A stretch of DNA of 64,000 bases, from contig NZ_FTMY01000014.1 of the NCBI RefSeq assembly GCF_900156165.1, positions 100,846-164,845 of the forward strand. The letters run 5' to 3'. Source of the stretch: Pseudacidovorax sp. RU35E. Lineage in GTDB: Bacteria > Pseudomonadota > Gammaproteobacteria > Burkholderiales > Burkholderiaceae_C. Positions 52,411 to 62,848 of this stretch are shown piece by piece. Positions within the stretch are counted from its first letter, which is position 1; every line of letters begins with the position of its first letter. The translations under genes and the position numbers were made by a program. A model generated the notes under the pieces. It did no database searches, was not told the DNA's origin, and worked only from the letters and a program-made list of their open reading frames with translations.

Positions 52411-53607
52411 TCAAAGCCCCAGCACCTGCTTCGCCACGATGTTGCGCTGGATCTCGTTGCTGCCGCCGTAGATCGACATGGCGCGGCGCCAGAAGTAGTT
52501 GGCCGGCGCGCCGCGCAGGCTGGCGTCCAGGCCGGCCAGGTCGCCTTCGCCGTGGGCGAGGGCCGGGTCCAGCCGCTGCCCCAGCGGGCCGGCGGCTTCG
52601 AAGAGCAGCTCGGTCAGGCTCTGGCCGATCTCGGTGCCGCGGATCTTCAAGGCCGAGGCCAGGCCGGCACCGGGTGAGCTGCCGCTGCCCATGCTCGACA
52701 GCGCGCGCAGCGTGGTCATCTCCAGCGCCTTCAGCTGCGCCTCCGTGCGCGCGAGCTTGGCGCGGAACAGCGGCTGCTCCACCAGCGGGCGGCCGCGGTC
52801 CTGCACGGCGGCGGCCATGCGCCGCAGTCGGCGCAGCGCGAAGGTCGAGAAGCCGATGTTGGAGTTCTCGACCCGCTCATGCTCCAGCAGGAACTTGGCA
52901 TAGCGCCAGCCCTGGCCCTCCTCGCCCACCAGGTTGGCCTTGGGCACCCGCACATCCGTGAAGAACACCGCATTGAAGGAATGGGTGCCCTCCAGCATCG
53001 GAATGGGCTGCACCTCGATGCCCGGCGTGCGCATGTCGATCAGCAGGAAGGAGATGCCCTCCTGCTTGCGGCTCTCGCGCCGGGTGCGCACCAGGCAGAA
53101 CATCCAGTCGGCATGGTGCGCGTATGAGGTCCAGATCTTCTGGCCGTTGACCACGTAGTGGTCGCCCGCATCGTCCGCGCGCGTGGCCAGCGAGGCGAGG
53201 TCCGAGCCCGACGCCGGCTCCGAATAGCCCTGGCACCACCACACCGTCGAATCGCGGATGCCTGGCAGGTGCTGCGCCTGTTGCTGCGCATTGCCGAAGT
53301 TGTAGATGACCGGCCCGACCATGCGCGGCCCGAAGGGCTGGATGGTGGGGCAGTTCATCTGCCCGCTGATGGTCTCGAACAGGTAGCGCTGGATCACGCT
53401 CCAGCCCGGACCGCCCTGCGATGTAGGCCAGGTGTAGGCATGCCAGCCTCGCCGGCCCAGGATCTGCTGCCAGCGCATGTAGTCGTCGCGCTCCAGGTGC
53501 AGGTCGTGCTCCACGCGCTGGGCGATGTCGGGCGGCAGATGGCCGGCGATGAAGTCGCGCACCTCGTCGGCGAAGGCCCGTTCTTCGGGCGTGAACTCGA
53601 GTTCCAT
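52411..53607 (-). CDS. Acyl-CoA dehydrogenase
   Basis: This 398-residue flavoenzyme shows CQGYSEPASGSDLASLATRA, VVNGQKIWTSYAHHADWMFCLVRT and the C-terminal MSIYGGSNEIQRNIVAKQVLGL, all typical of the family. It is downstream of a VOC-family gene on the - strand (43-base gap). Both are divergent from the CoA-transferase/hydratase operon at 54540, with the 54465 palindrome between them. They probably act in the same catabolic pathway. Confidence 0.92.
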   Translation of the reverse strand: MELEFTPEERAFADEVRDFIAGHLPPDIAQRVEHDLHLERDDYMRWQQILGRRGWHAYTWPTSQGGPGWSVIQRYLFETISGQMNCPTIQPFGPRMVGPVIYNFGNAQQQAQHLPGIRDSTVWWCQGYSEPASGSDLASLATRADDAGDHYVVNGQKIWTSYAHHADWMFCLVRTRRESRKQEGISFLLIDMRTPGIEVQPIPMLEGTHSFNAVFFTDVRVPKANLVGEEGQGWRYAKFLLEHERVENSNIGFSTFALRRLRRMAAAVQDRGRPLVEQPLFRAKLARTEAQLKALEMTTLRALSSMGSGSSPGAGLASALKIRGTEIGQSLTELLFEAAGPLGQRLDPALAHGEGDLAGLDASLRGAPANYFWRRAMSIYGGSNEIQRNIVAKQVLGL

Positions 53608-53650
53608 GGGGTTGTCTCCTTGGGGAAAAGGCAATCGTTCGGCCGGTGCT

Positions 53651-54448
53651 TCAGGCCGGCTGCAGCACGAAGCGCACGCCGCCCACCTGCACGGTGCCGT
53701 CGTCGCAGGGCAGCCCGCGGGCGCGGGCTGCGGCCTCGACGGCGGCGGCGTCGCGCGTGTGCAGCACCAGGGCCGACAGGCCCTCGCCGCGGCCGTCGCC
53801 GTCGGGCACGAAGCGCAGCGTCGCGTTGTCCAGCGCCAGGGCCTCGCCCGCCACCGGCCGCTGCAGGATCTGCGACCAGCGCGCCGCCAGCGCCCCGGGC
53901 TTGGGCGCCTGCAGAACGGCCGCGGCGATGCCGGCCACGCGCGCCGTCCGCACATGCTGCTGCCAGTGCGGCCCGGCGGGCCAGTAGGGGCCGTCCATCG
54001 CGGCGCCGCCCAGGGTGGTGTTGAGTTCGAGCAGGGCGCCACCGGTGTCGCGCGGGTGCAGCTGCAGTCCCTCGTAGTCACCCAGCGCCAGCGGGGCGGC
54101 CACGCGCACGCCGATGGCGGCCACATGCGCCTTCCAGCGGGGCAGGGCCTCGGTGTCCAGGATCACCATGTAGCCGCCATCGCCTCCCCGGCGCGCCAGG
54201 TAGCGCCCGGCGGCCGTGTCGGGCTGGATGGGTGCCACCACCTCGATGAACTGCTGGCCGAAGGGCATCAGCGCGTTGTGCAGGCCAAACTGCCCCACCT
54301 CGGGATCGCGGTGGCAGACCTCGACGCCGAACACGGCGCACAGGTCGTCCACCACCGGGTCGAGCGCCTGGGCCACCAGGCAGATCTGGCGCAGCCGCAG
54401 GTAGGGGGCGGCCGGCGCCGCGGGGGCCGTGAAAGCAGGGTCGTTCAT
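53651..54448 (-). CDS. VOC-superfamily (glyoxalase-like) protein
   Basis: This 265-residue protein has an N-terminal VOC/glyoxalase-like fold (LRQICLVAQALDPVVDDLCAVFGVEVCHRDPEVGQFGLHNALMPFGQQFIEVV) and a second half repeat. Metal-ligand positions (H47-like, E69-like) are suggested but not certain. VOC proteins next to acyl-CoA dehydrogenases often act on CoA esters or hydroxyacids. Specificity is unknown. Confidence 0.82.
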   Translation of the reverse strand: MNDPAFTAPAAPAAPYLRLRQICLVAQALDPVVDDLCAVFGVEVCHRDPEVGQFGLHNALMPFGQQFIEVVAPIQPDTAAGRYLARRGGDGGYMVILDTEALPRWKAHVAAIGVRVAAPLALGDYEGLQLHPRDTGGALLELNTTLGGAAMDGPYWPAGPHWQQHVRTARVAGIAAAVLQAPKPGALAARWSQILQRPVAGEALALDNATLRFVPDGDGRGEGLSALVLHTRDAAAVEAAARARGLPCDDGTVQVGGVRFVLQPA

Positions 54449-54464
54449 TCGTTGTCTCCAGTAA

Positions 54465-54480
54465 ATCTGTTATAACAGAT
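54465..54480. promoter_or_regulatory. 16-bp perfect palindrome ATCTGTTATAACAGAT
   Basis: This perfect inverted repeat lies between the divergent VOC/acyl-CoA dehydrogenase and CoA-transferase operons, 16 bases from the VOC start. It has the size and centre expected of a GntR-family operator. The GntR gene at the end of the + strand operon (58249-58974) is the obvious candidate to bind it. Confidence 0.65.
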
Positions 54481-54539
54481 AAAAATGCGCGGAGATGACC
54501 CGGACGGAGCAGCCGCGCGCCCACACGGAGACCTTCCCC

Positions 54540-55724
54540 ATGACCTCGCTGGCCGGCCTGCGCGTCCTCGATCTCTCGCGTTTCATCGCGGGGCCCTATT
54601 GCGCCATGATGCTGGGCGACATGGGGGCCGAGGTGGTCAAGATCGAGCCGCCGGGCGAGGGCGAATATGCCCGCCGCGCGCTGCCGGCCGTGGACGGGCA
54701 GAGCCTCTACACCTTCATCGTCAACCGCAACAAGAAGAGCCTGGCGCTGGATCTGCGGCATCCCGAGGGCCTGGCCACGCTGCGCGCGCTGATTGCCGAG
54801 GCCGACGTGCTGGTCGAGAACTTCCGCCCGGGCACCATGGAGAAGATGGGCCTGGGCTGGGACGCGGTGCACGCCCTCAACCCGCGGCTGGTCATGGCGC
54901 GCATCTCCGGCTTCGGGCAGGACGGGCCGCTGGCGAACAAGCAGTGCTTCGACGGCGTCGCCCAGGCCATGAGCGGCCTGATGGACATGACAGGCCAGCC
55001 CGAGGGGCCGCCCACCATGATCGGCTCCTTCATCTGCGACTACACCACCGGCATGTATGCGGCGCTGGGCATCCTGGCGGCGCTCAATGCGCGCCATGCC
55101 ACGGGCCGCGGGCAGCTGGTCGACGTGTCGCTGCTCGAGAGCGCGCTGTCGATGCTCATGACGGCCATTCCGCAGCAGCTGCTCTTCGGCACCACGATGA
55201 CGCGCGTGGGCAGCCGCGACCGCTTCGTCGCGCCCTCCAACACCTTCGCCACCGGCGACGGGCGCCATGTGCTGCTGGTGGGTGGCGACGACAACATGTT
55301 CCCGCGCGTGCTGCGTGCCATGGAGCGCCCCGGCCTCATCGACGACGCTCGCTTTGCCACCATGGCCAGCCGGCTCGCGCACCGCGAGGCCGTCGAAGGC
55401 CTGGTGGCCGAGTGGATGGCCGGGCTGGCGGCCGACGAGGTCGTCCGGCGCCTGGAGGCGCAGGGCGTGCCCTGCGCCAAGATCGCGCGGCTCGACGAGG
55501 TGGTGCACAACCCCCAGCTCGCCCACCGCGATGCGATCGTGCGCATGCCCTTCGGCGGCACCGAGGTGCCGATGCAGGGCGTGACCATCCACCTGTCCGA
55601 CACCCCCCTGAGCGTGCGCAGCGCATTGCCGCAGGTGGGCGCGCACAACGACGAGGTCCTGCGCCAGTGGCTGGGCTGGACCTCCGCGCAGGTCGACGCC
55701 CTGCGCCAGGCCGAAGCCCTTTGA
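54540..55724 (+). CDS. Class III CoA-transferase (CaiB/BaiF family)
   Basis: This 394-residue family III CoA-transferase shows LAGLRVLDLSRFIAGPYCAMMLGDMGAEVVKIEPPGEG, FIVNRNKKSLALDLRHPEG, GRGQLVDVSLLESALSML and QGVPCAKIARLDEVV. A GGAG box at 10 bases supports ATG 54540 (an ATG at 54495 also exists). It is first in a + strand operon with two enoyl-CoA hydratases and an SDR and probably activates the pathway substrate. Confidence 0.92.
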   Translation: MTSLAGLRVLDLSRFIAGPYCAMMLGDMGAEVVKIEPPGEGEYARRALPAVDGQSLYTFIVNRNKKSLALDLRHPEGLATLRALIAEADVLVENFRPGTMEKMGLGWDAVHALNPRLVMARISGFGQDGPLANKQCFDGVAQAMSGLMDMTGQPEGPPTMIGSFICDYTTGMYAALGILAALNARHATGRGQLVDVSLLESALSMLMTAIPQQLLFGTTMTRVGSRDRFVAPSNTFATGDGRHVLLVGGDDNMFPRVLRAMERPGLIDDARFATMASRLAHREAVEGLVAEWMAGLAADEVVRRLEAQGVPCAKIARLDEVVHNPQLAHRDAIVRMPFGGTEVPMQGVTIHLSDTPLSVRSALPQVGAHNDEVLRQWLGWTSAQVDALRQAEAL

Positions 55725-55743
55725 CGACCCACGAGGAGACCCC

Positions 55744-56535
55744 ATGACCACCGAACTCATCGAGCAGCTGCACGGCGGCGTGCTCACCCTGACGCTGAAC
55801 CGGCCCGAACGGCTGAACGCGCTCACGCCCAGCATGACCGACGCGCTGCTGGCCGCACTGCGTCGCGCGGCCATCGACGCGCAGGTGCGCGCGGTGCTGC
55901 TGACGGGGGCCGGCCGCGGCTTCTGCGCCGGCGGCGACGTGCAGGCCATGGCCGCGTCCGAGGGCGCCGAGGCCACGCTCGAAGCCCGCACCCACCAGCT
56001 GCGCGAGCACATGGAATGCGCACGCCTGCTGCACGAGATGCCCAAGCCCACGCTGGCCGTGGTGCGCGGCGCCTGCGCGGGGGCCGGCTTGTCTCTCGCC
56101 CTGGCCTGCGACCTGGTGGTGGCCGGCTCCACCCTCAAGATGACCTCGGCCTTCGCCAAGGTCGGCCTGTCCGGCGACTTCGGCAGCACCTACTTCCTCA
56201 CGCAGCTGCTGGGCCCGCGGGCACGTGCCTTCGCGCTGCTGTCGCCCGTGGTGCAGGCCGACGAGGCCCTGCGCCTGGGCCTGGTCACCCAGGTGGTGCC
56301 CGACGAGGCGCTCGATGACGAAGGCCAGCGGCTGGCCCGCCAGCTGGCGTCGGGGCCGACCCTCACGCTCGGCCACATCAAGGCCAACCTGAACGTGGCG
56401 GAGCAGGGCGCCACCCTTGCCCAGGCGCTGGACCACGAGGCCATCCGCCACATCCGCTGTGCCATGACCGAGGACCACCTCGAGGCCGCCCGCGCCTTCA
56501 TGGACAAGCGCACCCCCGTCTTCCACAACCGCTGA
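55744..56535 (+). CDS. Enoyl-CoA hydratase/isomerase
   Basis: This 263-residue crotonase-fold protein has the oxyanion loop GRGFCAGGDVQAM and a second segment RGACAGAGLSLALACDLVVA. The stretch SAFAKVGLSGDFGSTYFLTQLLG holds Asp where Glu of classic hydratases usually sits, which suggests an isomerase or other crotonase reaction. It lies 19 bases after the CoA-transferase gene. Confidence 0.9.
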   Translation: MTTELIEQLHGGVLTLTLNRPERLNALTPSMTDALLAALRRAAIDAQVRAVLLTGAGRGFCAGGDVQAMAASEGAEATLEARTHQLREHMECARLLHEMPKPTLAVVRGACAGAGLSLALACDLVVAGSTLKMTSAFAKVGLSGDFGSTYFLTQLLGPRARAFALLSPVVQADEALRLGLVTQVVPDEALDDEGQRLARQLASGPTLTLGHIKANLNVAEQGATLAQALDHEAIRHIRCAMTEDHLEAARAFMDKRTPVFHNR

Positions 56536-56561
56536 TGCGCCCGCCGGCGCCGGAGAACCCC

Positions 56562-57332
56562 ATGGACAGCTTCTCGCTCAAGGACAAGACCGCCATCGTC
56601 ACCGGATCGTCGCGCGGCATCGGTCGCGCCATCGCGCTGGCCTTTGCCCGCGCCGGCGCCCGGGTCGTCATCACCAGCCGCAAGGCCGATGCCTGCGCCG
56701 CCGTGGTCGACCAGATCCGCACCGAAGGCGGCGAGGCCACCGCGGTGGCCTGCAACATCTCCCGCAAGGACGAGGTGCTCGCGCTGGTGGACCAGACCGA
56801 AGCCCGGTACGGCAGCGTCGACGTGCTGGTATGCAACGCGGCGGTCAATCCGTACTACGGGCCCATGTCCGGCATCACGGACGAGGCCTTCTCCAAGGTC
56901 ATGGACGTGAACATCCGCTCCAACCTGTGGCTGGTCAACCGCGTCGCGCCGGGCATGGCGGCCAAGGGCGGCGGCAGCGTGGTGATCATCAGCTCCATCG
57001 CCGGCCTGACCGGCTCGCGGGTGCTGGGCGCCTACGCCATCTCGAAGGCGGCGGACATGCAGCTCGCCCGCAACCTGGCGCTGGAGTGGGGCAAGCAGGG
57101 CATCCGCACCAACTGCATCGCGCCCGGGCTCATCAAGACCGACTTCGCCAAGGCGCTCTGGGACAACCCCGACACGCTGGCCGCCGCGCTCGCCTCCAGC
57201 CCGCTGAACCGCATCGGCGAGCCCGAGGACATCGCCGGTGCCGCCCTGCTGCTGGCTTCGGAGGCCGGCCGCTTCATCACCGGCACCACGCTGGTCATCG
57301 ACGGTGGCGCCACCGTCGGCGGCGAAGCCTGA
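56562..57332 (+). CDS. Short-chain dehydrogenase/reductase
   Basis: This 256-residue SDR has the cofactor motif TGSSRGIG, NAAVN, Ser of SSIAGLTG and the catalytic YAISK. The C terminus ends FITGTTLVIDGGATVGGEA, the classic form of NAD(P)-dependent 3-ketoacyl or hydroxyacyl dehydrogenases. A GGAG box at 7 bases supports ATG 56562; ATG 56535 overlaps the upstream stop (TGATG) and is an alternative. Confidence 0.92.
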   Translation: MDSFSLKDKTAIVTGSSRGIGRAIALAFARAGARVVITSRKADACAAVVDQIRTEGGEATAVACNISRKDEVLALVDQTEARYGSVDVLVCNAAVNPYYGPMSGITDEAFSKVMDVNIRSNLWLVNRVAPGMAAKGGGSVVIISSIAGLTGSRVLGAYAISKAADMQLARNLALEWGKQGIRTNCIAPGLIKTDFAKALWDNPDTLAAALASSPLNRIGEPEDIAGAALLLASEAGRFITGTTLVIDGGATVGGEA

Positions 57333-57369
57333 ACGCGGCGTGCCCGCCTCCTCCCTCCACGGAAATCCC

Positions 57370-58215
57370 ATGCCTTCGTACGACGACTTCCAGCAGATCG
57401 CCACCGCGGTGGACGATGGCGTCATGACCCTGACGCTCAACCGGCCCGAGCGGCTCAACGCGTGGACCGAGGCCATGGAGGCCGAGTTCCGCCGCGCCAT
57501 CGAGGCCGCCGAGGCCGACACGGCCGTGCGGGCCATCGTGGTGACCGGGGCCGGCCGCGGCTTCTGCGCCGGGGCCGACATGGACATCCTCGAAGCTGGC
57601 ACCCGCGGCACCGCGGCCGGCGACGCCACGGCCGCCGCACCTGCAGGCGGTACGCAGACGGCCGCGCCCGAAGGACTGGACCGCAACTACGCCTGGCGCT
57701 TCAGCTACCTGCTGAAGGTGCCCAAGCCCATCTTCGCGGCCATCAACGGGCCGGTGGCGGGCATCGGGCTGTGCATGGCGCTCTTCTGCGACTTCCGCTA
57801 CATGGCCGAGGGGCAGAAGCTCACCACCGCCTTTGCCAAGCGCGGCCTGATTGCGGAGCACGGCGCCTCGTGGATGCTGCCGCGCATCGTCGGCCTCACC
57901 AACGCGCTCGACCTGCTGATGTCCGCCCGCACCCTGATGACGGACGAGGCCGAACGTCTGGGCCTGGTGCGTGCGCGACCGGCCGATGGCTTTCTCGCCG
58001 CGGTGCAGGGCCTGGCGCGGGAATGGACGCACGCGGCGTCGCCGCGCTCCATCGGCGTGATCAAGCGGCAGGTGTACGACGGGCTGTTCCAGGACCTGGA
58101 CGCCGCCTGGCGGCGTGCCGACGCGGACATGGTCGCCTCGTTCGACAGCGAGGACTTCCAGGAGGGCGTGGCGCATTTCCTGGAAAAGCGCGCCCCGCGC
58201 TTCACCGGACGCTGA
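57370..58215 (+). CDS. Enoyl-CoA hydratase/isomerase
   Basis: This 281-residue crotonase-fold protein has GRGFCAGADMDIL, an inserted Ala/Gly/Thr-rich loop (about residues 82-102) before the second oxyanion segment NGPVAGIGLCMALFCDFR, and the active-site region TTAFAKRGLIAEHGASWMLPRIVG, which retains Glu. Typical hydratase length is slightly exceeded because of the insert. It lies 37 bases after the SDR gene and 33 before the GntR gene. Confidence 0.9.
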   Translation: MPSYDDFQQIATAVDDGVMTLTLNRPERLNAWTEAMEAEFRRAIEAAEADTAVRAIVVTGAGRGFCAGADMDILEAGTRGTAAGDATAAAPAGGTQTAAPEGLDRNYAWRFSYLLKVPKPIFAAINGPVAGIGLCMALFCDFRYMAEGQKLTTAFAKRGLIAEHGASWMLPRIVGLTNALDLLMSARTLMTDEAERLGLVRARPADGFLAAVQGLAREWTHAASPRSIGVIKRQVYDGLFQDLDAAWRRADADMVASFDSEDFQEGVAHFLEKRAPRFTGR

Positions 58216-58248
58216 GGCGGCCGGCTTGTACGATATAACTTATTGCAA

Positions 58249-58974
58249 ATGACTTTCGGCCCAGCCGCTGCAGCCATGGACGACGCGCCCCTGACCCGTG
58301 AGAGCCTCAACGGCCAAGCCTATGCCCGCCTCTGCCGCGACCTGAAGGCAGGGCGCTTCGCCCCGGGCGAGAAGCTCAAGCTGCGCGACCTCGCGGCCGA
58401 GATGGGCATCAGCCCCACGCCGGTGCGCGAGGCTTTTGCCAGGCTGATCTCCGAACAGGCGCTGGAGCAGGTGGGCCACCATTCGGTGCGCGTGCCCGTG
58501 ATGTCGGCCGCTCGCTTCGCCGAGGTGTGCGAACTGCGGCTGATGCTCGAGGGGCGAGCGGCTGCGCATGCGGCAGCCCTGGCGGGCCCGGAGGACATCG
58601 CCCGCCTGGAGCAGCTGCACCGCGACATGGCCGCCCACCACGAGGCGGCGGACTTCGCCGGCGAGCTGCTGGCCTCCGAGCGCTTCCACCTCGGCGTGTA
58701 TGCGCTGGCGGGCAAGCCCGTGCTGCTGCGCCTGATCGAAGGCCTGTGGCTGCAGTGCGGGCCCCTGATGCGCGCCCTGCAGACACGGCCCATGGCCGAG
58801 CCGCGGCGCCAGCATCCGCACCAGCGCGTGCTGCGCGGGCTGCGCAAGGCAGACGCGGACACCGCCCGTGCCGGCATCGAGGAAGAGATCGAGCGGACCA
58901 TGGCACCCATCCTGACCTACCTCCAAGAGCAGCAGGCCGCCGCGGCGGGCAGCGCCGCCACCGCCAGCGCCTGA
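58249..58974 (+). CDS. GntR-family (FCD) transcriptional regulator
   Basis: This 241-residue regulator has an N-terminal GntR winged helix (SLNGQAYARLCRDLKAGRFAPGEKLKLRDLAAEMGISPTPVREAFARLISEQALEQV) and a C-terminal FCD domain (RFAEVCELRLMLEGRAAAHAA, ERFHLGVYALAGKPVLLRLIEGLW). FCD regulators often bind short carboxylates or acyl-CoAs. The start codon is uncertain (TTG 58243, ATG 58249 or ATG 58276). It is probably the controller of the preceding operon. Confidence 0.9.
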   Translation: MTFGPAAAAMDDAPLTRESLNGQAYARLCRDLKAGRFAPGEKLKLRDLAAEMGISPTPVREAFARLISEQALEQVGHHSVRVPVMSAARFAEVCELRLMLEGRAAAHAAALAGPEDIARLEQLHRDMAAHHEAADFAGELLASERFHLGVYALAGKPVLLRLIEGLWLQCGPLMRALQTRPMAEPRRQHPHQRVLRGLRKADADTARAGIEEEIERTMAPILTYLQEQQAAAAGSAATASA

Positions 58975-59157
58975 TCAGGGGCGTGGCGGCGCGGCCGGCA
59001 TTGCTGCGCCGCGCCATGCAGCGGGGGCATGTCCGCCCATGCCCAAGATTCATCCGGCCCGCCTTGCGGCGGCGCGCCGCGCGGGCCATGATCCGGGAAG
59101 AAGCCGGAACCGCCCCGCGGTATCCGGTCGCATCGAACGATCCGGAGACAAGCCAGG

Positions 59158-60837
59158 ATGATCGACTATCGCCACGGCGAGCGGCCGCTGCATGAATACC
59201 TGCGCCTGCACGCCCGCACCACGCCCGACAAGCCCGCCATCGTCTGGTACGGCCGGCGCATCAGCTATGCCGAACTCGACGACCTGAGCGACCGCTTTGC
59301 CCAGAGCCTGCGTCAGCGGGGCCTGGCCCAGGGCGACGTGCTGGTGCTGGTGCTGCACAACTGCCCGCAGTTCGTCATCGCCCACCTGGGGGCGCAGAAG
59401 CTGGGAGTGGTGGTGAGCGCGTGCAATCCGCACGCCCGGCGCTACGAGCTGGCCCACCAGTTCACCGAGCTGGATGTGCGCGCCGTGGTCTGCGGCGAGG
59501 ACGACCTGGCCGCCGTGCGCGAGGCCCTGCCCGGCGGCAGGGCCTGCCCCCTGTATGGCGTGCGTCCGGGCGACATGCTGCCGGGCGTGCTGGCCATGGA
59601 CGTGCCCGCCTGCATGCGCCTGCCGGGCGAGCCGGCGCGGCCCTGGCCCGATGGCGTGGTCGACTTGATGGACGAGCTCGACGCGATGCCGCCCTTCGTG
59701 CCGCCGGGCGACCTCGCCATGGACGAGGTGGCGCTCATGGCCTGCACCTCCGGCACCACCGGGCTGCCCAAGGCCGCCATGCTGGGTTACGACGTGGCGC
59801 TGTACAAGTCGGCGGCCACATCCGGGTGCTGGGGGCTGACGGCCGACGACGTGCTGCTGGCCGACGTGCCGCTGCACCACATCTCGGGCCTGCTGGCGGG
59901 GATGGGCGTGGTGCTCTACATGGGCGCCACGGTGGTGCTGCTGGGCCGCTTCGACGCCACTGCCGTGCTGCAGGCCATCGAGGCCTGCCGGGTGACGTGG
60001 TGGTACACCATGGCGCCCTCGCTGGAGCTGGTCATGGGCGCGGAGGATGCGCACACCTATGACGTGTCGTCCCTGCGCGGCACGGCCAGCACCAGCTTCG
60101 GCACCATCCTCACCCGTGCGCTGGCCGACCGCTGGCACCGCTTCACCGGGGGTGCCCAGGTGTTCGAGGCAGGCTATGGCCTCAGCGAGACCCACAGCTC
60201 CGACGTGATGATGCCCGCCGACGCCGTGCGCTGGGGCACCAACGGGCGGCCGGTGCCCGGCACCGAGGTGCGCATCGTCGACCCCGACACCGGCCAGCCC
60301 CGGCCCTGCGGCGTCGTCGGCGAGATCCTGCTGCGCGGCCCCCAGCCCTTCAGGGGCTACTGGATGCGCCCCGACGCCACGGCGGCCATGGTGCGCGACG
60401 GCTGGGTGCGCACGGGCGACATCGGCCGGCTCGACGAGGAGGGCTACCTCACCTTCGTGGGACGGCGCAAGGAGATGATCAAGGTCTGGAGCTACAGCGT
60501 CTTCCCCGAGGAGGTGGAGGCCATCCTGGCGACGCATCCCGACGTGCGCCAGGCCGCGGTGATCGGGCTGCCCGACCCGGACCGGGGCGAAGCGCTGCAG
60601 GCCTATGTGGTGCTCAAGGACCCGGCGGCGCGGCAGATCCGGGTGGACGGCTTCGGGCGCCGGCGCGACCGCACCGACCAAGTGCTCATCGAATGGTGCC
60701 AGGCCCACATGTCGCACTACAAGGTGCCGCGCACCATCGTCTTCCGCGACGGCCTGCCCGCGGCCGACAACGGCAAGCTGCTGCGACGCATGCTGCGCGA
60801 GCCCGGCTTCACCGCGCCGCGCGCCAGCGGCGCCTGA
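59158..60837 (+). CDS. Acyl-CoA/carboxylic acid-CoA ligase (AMP-forming)
   Basis: This 559-residue ANL-family enzyme activates an acid through an adenylate to its CoA ester. It has the P-loop LMACTSGTTGLPKAAM near residue 195, YGLSETHSS, DGWVRTGDIGRLDEEGYLTFVGRRKEMIK and the C-terminal NGKLLRRML with the catalytic Lys. Unusually the A8 loop reads KVWSYSVFPEEVE where most relatives have a Gly-rich KSGGxxV. Substrate unknown. Confidence 0.92.
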   Translation: MIDYRHGERPLHEYLRLHARTTPDKPAIVWYGRRISYAELDDLSDRFAQSLRQRGLAQGDVLVLVLHNCPQFVIAHLGAQKLGVVVSACNPHARRYELAHQFTELDVRAVVCGEDDLAAVREALPGGRACPLYGVRPGDMLPGVLAMDVPACMRLPGEPARPWPDGVVDLMDELDAMPPFVPPGDLAMDEVALMACTSGTTGLPKAAMLGYDVALYKSAATSGCWGLTADDVLLADVPLHHISGLLAGMGVVLYMGATVVLLGRFDATAVLQAIEACRVTWWYTMAPSLELVMGAEDAHTYDVSSLRGTASTSFGTILTRALADRWHRFTGGAQVFEAGYGLSETHSSDVMMPADAVRWGTNGRPVPGTEVRIVDPDTGQPRPCGVVGEILLRGPQPFRGYWMRPDATAAMVRDGWVRTGDIGRLDEEGYLTFVGRRKEMIKVWSYSVFPEEVEAILATHPDVRQAAVIGLPDPDRGEALQAYVVLKDPAARQIRVDGFGRRRDRTDQVLIEWCQAHMSHYKVPRTIVFRDGLPAADNGKLLRRMLREPGFTAPRASGA

Positions 60838-60842
60838 ATCGC

Positions 60843-60880
60843 CGCCGCGGGCCGGCGTCGCAGGGCGCCTGCCCGCGGCG
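60843..60880. terminator. Stem-loop between convergent genes, possible bidirectional terminator
   Basis: A 10-bp perfect stem (arms 60843-60852 and 60871-60880) with an 18-base loop lies in the 50-bp gap between the convergent ligase and acyl-CoA dehydrogenase genes. No T-run follows, so it would be a Rho-assisted or imperfect terminator. Confidence 0.45.
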
Positions 60881-60887
60881 CCCGCGT

Positions 60888-62129
<1,242 letters not shown>

Positions 62130-62187
62130 GTGGTGTCTCTCGGTCGGATCGGATGGAATCGGGGGAGGCGGGGGGAAGCGGGCGCGT

Positions 62188-62646
62188 TCAGTCCCAGGAG
62201 AACAGGCCCAGGCTCACCGCGACCAGCGCCGGCTTGTTCTGGCCTTCGATCTCCATGGTGTTCTCGCAGCGCAGCAGCGTCCAGCCGTCGTCGCGTGCCT
62301 CGGCGGCCAGCAGGCGCATGTGGTTGCGCACCCGTGCGCCGGCCTTGACGGGCGACATGAAGCGCAGCTTGTCGAGCCCGTAGTTGACCGACTTGGTGGG
62401 CGCCAGTCCTTCCAGCAGCTCGTAGCTGGTGATGGGCAGCAGCGACAGCGTGAGGAAGCCGTGTGCGATGGGCGCACCGAACGGGCTTTCGCGCGTGGCG
62501 CGCGCCACATCGATGTGGATCCACTGCCGGTCGCCGGTGCAGTCGGCGAAGGCGTCGATGCGCGACTGGGGCACGTCGACCCACGACGAAGTGCCGATGG
62601 ACTGGCCGACGAAGTCGTGGAGGTTGGCGCGGGTGAGGACGGTCAT
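62188..62646 (-). CDS. MaoC-like (R)-specific enoyl-CoA hydratase
   Basis: This 152-residue hot-dog-fold protein has the hydratase-2 motif ([16 protein letters not shown], then [16 protein letters not shown]) with the catalytic Asp and His. Its length is that of a single-domain MaoC protein. It reads into the acyl-CoA dehydrogenase gene and is divergent from the FadJ-like gene. Confidence 0.92.
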   Translation of the reverse strand: MTVLTRANLHDFVGQSIGTSSWVDVPQSRIDAFADCTGDRQWIHIDVARATRESPFGAPIAHGFLTLSLLPITSYELLEGLAPTKSVNYGLDKLRFMSPVKAGARVRNHMRLLAAEARDDGWTLLRCENTMEIEGQNKPALVAVSLGLFSWD

Positions 62647-62848
62647 GCGGTTGCGGAGGAAGCCGAAGGGAGTGCGCCGATGGTGCCGCGCCGGCGCGCG
62701 CCGCGCGGCCCCGGGGCATGCAGTGTTTTCATCGGGACGATTCAAAGTGCTGATGCGCGCCGTCGCACGGGCGACTGAACATCGGCCCGCCGGCCTCAGT
62801 GGGGCGCGGCGCCTGCCCGACCCCGACACCCCGACCAGGAGACAGCCC

